Positions 1 to 6,415 of a stretch of 11,583 nucleotides of DNA are shown here, in pieces. A model generated the notes under the pieces. That model made no database searches. It was not told the DNA's origin and saw nothing but the letters and a program-made list of their open reading frames with translations. Position numbers and translations under genes: made by a program. Within the stretch, counting starts at the first letter, position 1; each line of letters opens with the position of its first letter. This stretch comes from Cryomorphaceae bacterium (GTDB taxonomy: Bacteria; Bacteroidota; Bacteroidia; Flavobacteriales; BACL11), in NCBI GenBank assembly GCA_014384505.1, contig JACNFT010000079.1, positions 1-11,583 on the forward strand, in the 5' to 3' direction.

Positions 1-1652
1 ATTTTATCCAATGAAGTGCCAAGGCTATCTTTTCCTCTTTGTTTCCTATGATGCATAATGCCAAAGCGGTGGGCTTCATCCCTTAGTTGTTGTATCAATT
101 TTAAACTTTCTGATCGTTTGTCCAAATAAAGCGGAACACTATCCCCTGGAAAATAGATTTCTTCCAAGCGTTTGGCAATACCAATAATGGCTATTTTCCC
201 TCTTAATTTTAATTTATCTAAACTTTTTACAGCCGAACTTAATTGGCCCTTTCCTCCATCAACAACAATCAATTCGGGCAAAGACTGCTCTTCATCCAAT
301 AGGCGTTTATATCTTCTATAAACGACCTCTTCCATACTTGCATAATCATCAGGACCTACTACAGTTTTGATGTTAAAATGCCGATAATCCTTTTTGCTAG
401 GCCTTGCATTTTTAAACACCACACAAGCCGCTACAGGGTAAGTACCTTGTGTGTTGGAATTATCAAAACACTCAATATGTCTTGGGCGATTTACAAGGTG
501 TAAATCTTTTTGCAATTGTTCCAAAATACGCTTATTATCCTGCTTTTCAATGTTATTTATTTTTTGTTTTTGTAAATCCAACAACATGTATTTTGCATTT
601 CTCAAACTCAAATCAATGAGTTTCTTTTTATCCCCAATTTTAGGAATAGTAATGCTTAAATTCTCCCAAACATTTTCCAAGGAATGAGAACAATAAATTG
701 TATTTGAAGTGCTTTTAAACCTTTGCCTAAGTTCCACAATTGCTAACTGCAATAACTCTTGTTCCGTTTCTTCTAATTTCTTATTCAGTTCCAAAGTATG
801 TGCCTGCACAATTGCTCCTGAATTTATCTTTAGATAGTTTACAAAGGCAGTTGTTTCATGGCTAAGTATGGTAAATACATCTACATTATTTATTTTAGGA
901 TTTACAATGGTTGATTTGGCTTGATAGTTGCTCAATAAATCAATTTTATCTTTAACGGATTGGGCTTTTTCAAATTCCATTTTGTCCGAAAACTTGAGCA
1001 TAGCAGTTTCCAAATACTGAATTACTGATTTAATATCTCCTTTTATTATCTGTTTGATATGCTCAATTCCTTGCTGATATTCTTGAACACTTTGTTTGTT
1101 TTCACAAGGGGCAAGGCAATTTCCCATGTGGTATTCCAAACACACTTTGAATTTTTCTTCTTTAATATTTTTATCCGTCAAATTAAGGCTACAATTCCGT
1201 AATGGATATAGCTGATGAAAGAAATCCAAAAGTGTTTTTACCAATCGAACAGATGTGTAAGGTCCGTAATAATCCGAGCCATCTTTTATTACATCTCTAG
1301 TTTGAAAAATCCTTGGGAACGGTTCGTTCTTTATACAAATCCAAGGGTAAGTTTTTCCGTCCTTAAGGGCAACATTGTACTTGGGCTGATGTTTTTTTAT
1401 CAGGTTGTTTTCCAAAAGTAGGGCATCCATTTCGGTGCTTACTACTACATATTTTATATCCTGTATTTTACTGACTAATACCCGTGTTTTTCCGTGTTCT
1501 TGTTTTTTAGTGAAATAGGAAGAAACCCTTTTCTTTAGGTTTTTGGCCTTTCCGATATACAGTAGATTGTCGCTTTTATCGTAATACTGATAAACCCCTG
1601 CTTTTTGGGGAATATTTTTTAGCAGTTCTTCTATATGTTTTGGGGCTGGCAT
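1..1652 (-). CDS. uvrC: UvrABC excinuclease subunit C, 3' end cut by window edge
   Basis: UvrC makes both incisions around a bulky DNA lesion after UvrA and UvrB have located it (nucleotide excision repair, cytoplasm). The 550 codons present show the GIY-YIG nuclease (about residues 15-95: GVYQYY, YIGKAKN, Arg42 and Glu81 as likely catalytic residues), then four cysteines (154, 171, 179, 183) at the position where an iron-sulfur cluster has been reported in UvrC. Next comes a UVR helix pair for UvrB contact (about 207-242). The RNase H-like nuclease follows, with candidate catalytic Asp397 (ECFDNSN), Asp465 (VVDGGKGQ) and His528 (DEAHRF). The sequence stops at GTSLDK, where the C-terminal helix-hairpin-helix region should begin, so roughly 50 residues are missing, through the window edge only. 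The ATG at 1652 overlaps the upstream stop by one base (TAATG), and the N-terminus it gives has normal family length. No sign of decay. Confidence 0.97.
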   Translation of the reverse strand, partial: MPAPKHIEELLKNIPQKAGVYQYYDKSDNLLYIGKAKNLKKRVSSYFTKKQEHGKTRVLVSKIQDIKYVVVSTEMDALLLENNLIKKHQPKYNVALKDGKTYPWICIKNEPFPRIFQTRDVIKDGSDYYGPYTSVRLVKTLLDFFHQLYPLRNCSLNLTDKNIKEEKFKVCLEYHMGNCLAPCENKQSVQEYQQGIEHIKQIIKGDIKSVIQYLETAMLKFSDKMEFEKAQSVKDKIDLLSNYQAKSTIVNPKINNVDVFTILSHETTAFVNYLKINSGAIVQAHTLELNKKLEETEQELLQLAIVELRQRFKSTSNTIYCSHSLENVWENLSITIPKIGDKKKLIDLSLRNAKYMLLDLQKQKINNIEKQDNKRILEQLQKDLHLVNRPRHIECFDNSNTQGTYPVAACVVFKNARPSKKDYRHFNIKTVVGPDDYASMEEVVYRRYKRLLDEEQSLPELIVVDGGKGQLSSAVKSLDKLKLRGKIAIIGIAKRLEEIYFPGDSVPLYLDKRSESLKLIQQLRDEAHRFGIMHHRKQRGKDSLGTSLDK

Positions 1653-3952
1653 TAGTTGTGCAAAACAACAACTTTTTTATAAGATTCTACTTCTCCTTCT
1701 TCCGAAAATACTTGCATGAAAACAATATACATTCCCGTTTTTAACTGGGCACCATTTTCTGATGTTCCTTCCCATATTTCAGATCCTTTATTCCCAATCA
1801 TTTTATTATTCATAAGCTGATTAACACGTATGCCCCCACTATCAAAAATACTAATTGTAGCCATTAAATTTGTTTTACTAAAATTCCAATGGATAGCACA
1901 AACATCTTTGTACCCATCATTATTAGGACTAAAGGATTTAGGATTAACAGTTACCTCACCACTAGTTTGATTTTGATAAACTTGAGAGTTTTGATAGGTT
2001 GGCGTTCCAAAACCTACAGTGCTTGCTGCAGAGTGCCAATTATTATTGTTTTGTGTTTCAGCCTGTTTATCTAAGCGTTCCAAACTCACCCCATCTTCTG
2101 TTTCAAGTAAAGAAAAGTGCATCTGTTCATCATAAGCAAAAGCATCTATTATTTGGCTTAAGGATTGATGGACTATACAAATCGTTCCTTGATCATTAGA
2201 AAGCGATGGTAAGCTCTCCATTTCAATAAAAGCATAAGGGTTCTCTGTTTCATATTGTGCCTTTACTTTTGATGAATCAGTAGTTAATATTAAGTATTCT
2301 GAAGGTTTAATAATGAAGGGTTCTGCAGTAATTATTTTGGTGTTTTCAGCATTTAAAGTGCTTCCAAATTCAAAAAAGTTAGCCAAACGATAATTAGCTA
2401 GATCGAAAAAATGAGAAGAGTTATTATAAATTTCTACATAATCCACTCCATCATCTTTTGGGTTAAACAGGATTTCATTTATAATAAGTTCATTTGCTAA
2501 AATAGTTTCAGTAATTCCAAAAGTTAAGGAATTTGAAATGCTATTTCCTGAGCAATCATTTATTGTTGGGATTGCTATTTCATAGACGTTATCTTTTATA
2601 AAATTAAAATTAGCAGTTAATATTACTGTATTATAGTATGGAGCTAAGGGGTTGCTATTTATAATATTTCCAATATTTAGGCTGTATATTGAAGGGGTAG
2701 AAAGCAATATACTATCTACTTGTTTGTTAAAAGATACAGCAAGCCTGTTGCTGTCCAAAGGGTATGCTTTTGTAATTCTGAAAGGTTCAATATAAACACT
2801 TTCTCCTGCTACTGAATTTTCTTTTCCTGGTGTTCCTCCAATATTTGAAATAGAAGCTCTCCAATTATTATGTGTTTCGCAGTATAGGTTAGTATTTACT
2901 CTTTCAATTGACCAACCACCTTCTTTTTTATCATCATTATGATACCAATCGTCAGTATAGTTAACAGCATTAATTATTTTTCCAGTATTATCCTTTAAAA
3001 TTAATTCCGCCCCACCATTAGTTAATGAAATAGAGGAAAATCCGATTGTTGAGATATTACTTGAGAATGAGTCAATTGCATTGTCTTTTATTAAAATAAC
3101 AAAACTATCCGCTTCAATTATAGCCCCAGGAAATTCTTTTTTGGTTGTTCCAATAGTAATTGTCCAGTCCGTGAGGTCAATATCATTATCTGTTCTGTTA
3201 AATAACTCAATGTACTCCACTTCTGGCAAACCAATTGAAGGGCTAGGATCAGCATATATTTCATTGATGATTATATCATTCGTATTTATTTCTTGGGGTA
3301 TTTGCTGAATTGCTGAATCGCCACTAACATTAAAATTATCAAACCAAAATTTGTCTGCTCTGGTAGTTGTGTATTTACAATAAATTCCAAAGTAGCTGGA
3401 TGTATTTATACTATTTTCAAAAGCATTTCCTTGGAGGAAATATTGACTTGAAGTATCAATAAATAATTCCCAATTCCCAATACTATCTCGGGTAACTTTA
3501 ATTTTTAATTCAGGGTTTACCGCAGCTATTCCATCTATTCCATCAATAATTTTGGTAGATGAAAGCCCATTCTGAACAAATAAACTCACGTCATCAATTG
3601 AGCCAGCCTCCCCACCAATACGGACATACATTCCGTTTAAAGAGGAATTAATATTGGCATTATCCGAAACAAGATAAACTTTAGCAAAGTTTGAGCTCGA
3701 AGGACTGAAATCTAATCGGATGTTAAATTCCCAAAACCCATTTATAATGGATTTACTTTCTGTTGTTAAATAGGAGGTATTAGTAATCGTATCACTTAAG
3801 TGTAATTGCGTGCTGTCAATTTCAAAATTATTAATATTGCCTCCCCAAACGGGGTTATTTGTAAAATCTCCATCCGTAAAATCATCTGTAAATTGTGCGA
3901 ATCCTACTTGCCAACAAGTAGCAAGGATAAAAAGTAGTATGCATTTTCTCAT
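1652..3952 (-). CDS. Secreted protein with two lamin-tail domains and FlgD-like C-terminal domain
   Basis: A predicted surface or extracellular protein of 766 residues; no enzymatic role can be assigned. It begins with a Sec signal peptide (about 1-19, cut before Gln20 in GFAQ). Residues 21-210 look like a concanavalin/LamG-type beta sandwich. Lamin-tail domain 1 lies at about 224-355 (IIINEIYADP, EYIELFNRT, GGAELILKD, WSIERVN). An SbsA-type Ig-like segment lies at about 388-480 (RLAVSFNKQVD). Lamin-tail domain 2 lies at about 485-627 (LIINEILFNP, DYVEIYNNS, VSLERLD). Residues 667-766 form a FlgD-like Ig domain starting SFSPNNDGYKDV and ending TGMYIVFMQ...KKVVVLHN, which probably serves as a T9SS export signal. 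In Bacteroidota, lamin-tail domains typically occur in secreted multidomain proteins. The stop overlaps the uvrC start by one base, so the two are probably one transcript. Domain identities are secure; function is unknown. Confidence 0.9.
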   Translation of the reverse strand: MRKCILLFILATCWQVGFAQFTDDFTDGDFTNNPVWGGNINNFEIDSTQLHLSDTITNTSYLTTESKSIINGFWEFNIRLDFSPSSSNFAKVYLVSDNANINSSLNGMYVRIGGEAGSIDDVSLFVQNGLSSTKIIDGIDGIAAVNPELKIKVTRDSIGNWELFIDTSSQYFLQGNAFENSINTSSYFGIYCKYTTTRADKFWFDNFNVSGDSAIQQIPQEINTNDIIINEIYADPSPSIGLPEVEYIELFNRTDNDIDLTDWTITIGTTKKEFPGAIIEADSFVILIKDNAIDSFSSNISTIGFSSISLTNGGAELILKDNTGKIINAVNYTDDWYHNDDKKEGGWSIERVNTNLYCETHNNWRASISNIGGTPGKENSVAGESVYIEPFRITKAYPLDSNRLAVSFNKQVDSILLSTPSIYSLNIGNIINSNPLAPYYNTVILTANFNFIKDNVYEIAIPTINDCSGNSISNSLTFGITETILANELIINEILFNPKDDGVDYVEIYNNSSHFFDLANYRLANFFEFGSTLNAENTKIITAEPFIIKPSEYLILTTDSSKVKAQYETENPYAFIEMESLPSLSNDQGTICIVHQSLSQIIDAFAYDEQMHFSLLETEDGVSLERLDKQAETQNNNNWHSAASTVGFGTPTYQNSQVYQNQTSGEVTVNPKSFSPNNDGYKDVCAIHWNFSKTNLMATISIFDSGGIRVNQLMNNKMIGNKGSEIWEGTSENGAQLKTGMYIVFMQVFSEEGEVESYKKVVVLHN

Positions 3953-3975
3953 AGTCCGTAAATATAGTATTTTTG
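3945..3975 (+). promoter_or_regulatory. Candidate promoter for asd and the downstream sulfotransferase-like gene
   Basis: TATTTTTG at 3968-3975 is a perfect TAnnTTTG -7 box, and TTTC at 3945-3948, 19 bases upstream, is a one-mismatch -33 box. The start point would be near 3980, leaving a leader of about 70 bases before the asd ATG. It is the only perfect -7 match on this strand in the gap. The -33 box lies inside the first codons of the divergent lamin-tail gene, so the two promoters would interleave. Confidence 0.4.
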
Positions 3976-3991
3976 AGGTTTAGAAAACAAA
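3959..3991 (-). promoter_or_regulatory. Candidate promoter for the lamin-tail gene and uvrC
   Basis: Read on the minus strand, TTTG (3991-3988), a 21-base spacer and TATATTTA (3966-3959) match the Bacteroidota -33/-7 consensus TTTG/TAnnTTTG with one mismatch, in the last base. Transcription would start almost at the ATG (3952), giving a very short leader. A second possible -7 box, CACATTTG (3995-3988), also carries one mismatch and would give a longer leader. The AT-rich context makes chance matches likely. Confidence 0.3.
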
Positions 3992-4018
3992 TGTGAAAGG
4001 TTCAGATTCTTAAACCTT
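3976..4018. repeat. Inverted repeats with a shared arm upstream of asd
   Basis: AGGTTTAGAA (3976-3985) pairs with TTCTTAAACCT (4007-4017) over ten base pairs with one bulged T. AAGGTT (3997-4002) pairs with AACCTT (4013-4018) over six. Both use the same right arm, so only one can form at a time. The left arm of the longer pair overlaps the predicted start point of asd, which favours a DNA operator or coincidence over an RNA switch. No T-run follows, so it does not look like an intrinsic terminator. Confidence 0.35.
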
Positions 4019-4049
4019 CCATATGACTTTTAAAAAATAGAATTTACAA

Positions 4050-5036
4050 ATGAAATTAGCAATAGTAGGAGCAACCGGTATGGTAGGTAGAGAAATATTA
4101 GCCGTACTTGCAGAAAGAAACTTTCCGATAAGTGAGCTAATTCCTGTTGCATCCAAAAAATCTTGTGGGCAAACCATTTCTTATTTAGGTAAAACACATA
4201 CAATTATTTCGCTTGACGATTTGTTAGCCAAAGAGGTGGATTTAGCTTTGTTTTCAGCTGGAGGAGAAGTTTCTGAAATATGGGCCCCCCAATTAGTTGC
4301 AAAAGGGTGTAAGGTAATTGATAATTCTTCTTTTTGGAGGATGCATAAAAATCATAAATTAATTGTTCCTGAAATTAATGGTGATCAGCTTACAAAAGAA
4401 GATATGATTATTTCAAATCCGAACTGTTCCACCATACAATTAGTGATGGCACTATCCCCTTTGCATCAAAAATTTAAAGTAAAGAGAGTAGTGGTTTCAA
4501 CTTATCAGTCTATTAGTGGAACAGGTGTAAAAGCTGTTAGGCAATTGGAAAATGAAGAAAAAAGAGTGGAAGGAGAGATGGCTTATCCACACCCCATTTA
4601 TCAGAATGTTTTACCCCATTGTGATGTATTTGAAGAAAATGGATATACTAAGGAGGAAATGAAATTGACTAACGAAACTAAGAAGATATTAGATGAAGGA
4701 ATTGATGTTACCGCTACAGCAGTTAGAGTTCCTGTTGTTGGAGGGCATTCCGAAAGTGTAAATGTAATGTTTGAAAATGATTTTAATTTGGATGAAGTGC
4801 GTTTGGCTTTAAGTGATATGCCTGGCGTTGAGGTGGTAGATAATCCTTTAGAAAATGCGTATCCAATGCCTATAACAGCCTATAAAAAAGATGCAGTTTT
4901 TGTTGGACGAATCAGAAGAGATTTTACACAAAAAAATACATTGAATATGTGGGTGGTAGCTGATAATTTAAGAAAAGGAGCAGCAACTAATACCGTACAA
5001 ATTGCCGAATATTTATTAATGAAAAATTTTATATAA
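4050..5036 (+). CDS. asd: Aspartate-semialdehyde dehydrogenase
   Basis: Converts L-aspartyl-4-phosphate to L-aspartate-4-semialdehyde with NADPH, the branch point towards lysine/diaminopimelate, threonine and methionine (cytoplasmic). The 328 residues are the usual family length. Visible motifs are the NADP-binding loop GATGMVG (7-13), the phosphate-binding Arg97 in DNSSFWRMH, the catalytic Cys126 in SNPNCST, the YQSISGTG loop (152-159), the acid-base His233 in VPVVGGHSE, and the C-terminal NLRKGAATNT segment (306-315). No key residue is missing. The ATG at 4050 starts directly at the beta strand leading into the NADP loop and has only an A-rich stretch, not a Shine-Dalgarno, before it. Its stop is followed at once by the ATG of the next gene. 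A leader of about 70 bases with inverted repeats lies upstream. Confidence 0.97.
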   Translation: MKLAIVGATGMVGREILAVLAERNFPISELIPVASKKSCGQTISYLGKTHTIISLDDLLAKEVDLALFSAGGEVSEIWAPQLVAKGCKVIDNSSFWRMHKNHKLIVPEINGDQLTKEDMIISNPNCSTIQLVMALSPLHQKFKVKRVVVSTYQSISGTGVKAVRQLENEEKRVEGEMAYPHPIYQNVLPHCDVFEENGYTKEEMKLTNETKKILDEGIDVTATAVRVPVVGGHSESVNVMFENDFNLDEVRLALSDMPGVEVVDNPLENAYPMPITAYKKDAVFVGRIRRDFTQKNTLNMWVVADNLRKGAATNTVQIAEYLLMKNFI

Positions 5037-5825
5037 ATGATTGTTAGTCATAAATATAAATTCCTCTTTATTGGGTTGCCTTTTTCAGCATCTTCTGCAA
5101 TTTCAAAAGAATTACACTTAGAATATGATGGAGAGCCTTACTTAAGAAAGCATTCTTTGTATCATGAGTTTGAGAATGTAGCGACAAAAGCGGAGTTAGA
5201 ATATTTTGTATTTGCAGTACTGAGAAATCCTATGGAAATTGCTGTTACAGTATATGAAAAAATGAAGGCAAATGCAAAAGGAAACTTCACTAACTCTGAA
5301 CTCTTTTCAGAAAATGGGGGGTATATAACAAAACATCACAGAGAGAGATTTAATTATATAAAGGATAATAATTCCTCCTTTCAGAAGTATTTCAAAAAAT
5401 TTCATCAAAAACCATACGATAACCTATCTAGTTTAACAATTGACAATTGTGATTTTGTAATTAGGTATGAAAATATTGCTGAGGATTATTTGTTGGCACT
5501 TAAAAATGCAGGCATTAGCAACCCAAAACCACTCCCGGTTGCAAACAAAACAGTAGGTAAAAACAATGATTTATCAGCTTATTATACTAACGATATTAAG
5601 GATATATCTATTGCTGTTTTTGGGCCATTTTTGGAAAAATACAATTACTCATTCCCAGAAGAGTGGGGTGTAGTAAAAATACCCTTCAAAAGCAAATTAG
5701 AATTTCTAATATTAGGTGTTTTAAGAAAAATAAATCAAAAATATTTCAAAAAACACACAGAGAAAATAGAATTAGAAGGAACTATTTATGGAGATATACA
5801 AAGAGATAGATTAAAGAAATCTTAA
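5037..5825 (+). CDS. Sulfotransferase-family-like P-loop protein
   Basis: 262 residues with the layout of the PAPS-dependent sulfotransferase family. An N-terminal strand plus loop (FLFIGLPFSASSAIS, 9-23) sits where the 5'-phosphosulfate loop belongs. FAVLRNPMEIAVTVYEKM (59-76) resembles the 3'-phosphate motif with Arg63. FVIRYENIAEDYLLALKNAGI (140-160) resembles the conserved segment that follows it in this family. The tail (about 228-262) is rich in Lys/Arg. No signal peptide or clear membrane segment is present. The usual loop pattern PKTAGTS reads PFSASSA here, so the conserved lysine is replaced by Phe16, and the Ser of the 3' motif appears as Thr71. It may use a variant loop or a different donor, or be inactive. 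The ATG abuts the asd stop with no gap, so translation is probably coupled, although no metabolic link to asd is evident. The substrate, perhaps a surface polysaccharide, is unknown. Confidence 0.72.
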   Translation: MIVSHKYKFLFIGLPFSASSAISKELHLEYDGEPYLRKHSLYHEFENVATKAELEYFVFAVLRNPMEIAVTVYEKMKANAKGNFTNSELFSENGGYITKHHRERFNYIKDNNSSFQKYFKKFHQKPYDNLSSLTIDNCDFVIRYENIAEDYLLALKNAGISNPKPLPVANKTVGKNNDLSAYYTNDIKDISIAVFGPFLEKYNYSFPEEWGVVKIPFKSKLEFLILGVLRKINQKYFKKHTEKIELEGTIYGDIQRDRLKKS

Positions 5826-5836
5826 TTAAATTCTTT
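5813..5836. other. Convergent 3' overlap at a TTAATTAA palindrome
   Basis: The sulfotransferase-like gene (plus) and lspA (minus) overlap by the four bases 5822-5825. TTAATTAA (5822-5829) supplies both TAA stops. Flanking AAAGAA (5813-5818) and TTCTTT (5831-5836) form a weak, all but GC-free inverted repeat. No GC-rich terminator stem is present on either strand near this junction. Confidence 0.5.
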
Positions 5837-6409
5837 TCTGTAAAAAAGCAAGATCATAAATATTCCTATAGATATTCCGGCATCTGCAATATTAAATACC
5901 GGGCGAAAGAAGATGAAGTGTTCGCCACCCCAAATTGGCACCCAATTAGGGAAATGACTATTCATTAATGGAAAATAGAACATGTCAACTACTTTTCCGT
6001 GAAGTAAAGAAGAATACCCTCCCCCCTCAGGCATAAAGCTTGCGACATTATTGTAGCTTTCATTAAATATAATTCCATAGAAGGAACTGTCAATAATATT
6101 ACCAATTGCACCACCGATAATGAATCCTAGTGCAATTGAAGCACCATTTGAAAATCCTGCTTTTGATAAATTAAATATATATTTTATGCCTATTCCAACA
6201 ACAACTATTCTAAATATAGTAAGTATTTTTTTGCCGGTATATCCACCAAACTCCATACCAAAAGCCATTCCATTATTTTCGGTAAAGTGAATTATAAACC
6301 AGTCAAAAATTTGAGATTCTTCTCCTAAAATATAATGAGTTTTAATCCATATTTTTAGAATTTGGTCTAGTAAAATAAGAATAAAAGCTGTGAAAAATAT
6401 TTTTTTCAA
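5822..6409 (-). CDS. lspA: Lipoprotein signal peptidase (signal peptidase II), TTG start
   Basis: An inner-membrane aspartyl peptidase that removes signal peptides from prolipoproteins after diacylglyceryl transfer. Motifs seen are LLDQ (Asp15), FTENNGMAFG (42-51), GGAIGNIID (99-107), KVVDMF with catalytic Asp142, and FNIADA with catalytic Asp176. About four membrane segments are expected (near 4-22, 62-80, 90-107, 171-190). At 195 residues it is longer than enterobacterial LspA (about 165). Extra residues sit between GNIID and VVD (35 apart rather than 9 in Pseudomonas aeruginosa) and between VVD and the NIAD Asp (34 rather than 19). The start must be TTG at 6409: the dksA stop lies in the same frame only three codons upstream, and the next Met (48) would delete essential motifs. 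It is the last gene of the ileS-dksA-lspA operon. Confidence 0.95.
   Translation of the reverse strand: MKKIFFTAFILILLDQILKIWIKTHYILGEESQIFDWFIIHFTENNGMAFGMEFGGYTGKKILTIFRIVVVGIGIKYIFNLSKAGFSNGASIALGFIIGGAIGNIIDSSFYGIIFNESYNNVASFMPEGGGYSSLLHGKVVDMFYFPLMNSHFPNWVPIWGGEHFIFFRPVFNIADAGISIGIFMILLFYRKEFN
6391..6408 (-). promoter_or_regulatory. A/T hairpin over the lspA start codon
   Basis: On the minus strand TGAAAAA-AATA-TTTTTCA forms a perfect 7-bp stem with a 4-base loop, beginning at the second base of the TTG start codon. It contains one G-C and one C-G pair. It could lower initiation unless ribosomes arrive from dksA, whose stop lies six bases before the TTG. The function is inferred; the AT-rich sequence makes chance possible. 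Confidence 0.3.
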
Positions 6410-6415
6410 AGTAAC

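Noticed and set aside
451..1421. Short plus-strand open frames (451-687 and 1215-1421) opposite uvrC
   Set aside because: Their translations show no recognisable motif, and the minus strand encodes a continuous, clearly conserved UvrC.
1889..3308. Short plus-strand open frames at 1889-2074, 1999-2199 and 3081-3308
   Set aside because: They lie antisense to lamin-tail and signal-bearing coding sequence; composition alone explains them.
3914..3952. Lipoprotein signal in the lamin-tail protein (Cys13 after LAT)
   Set aside because: Cys13 sits inside a short hydrophobic core, Thr at -1 is unusual for a lipobox, and a normal signal peptidase I site (GFA before Gln20) is present.
5822..5829. TTAATTAA as an attachment or integration site
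   Set aside because: It is a single AT palindrome formed by two stop codons, with no repeat partner or integrase nearby.
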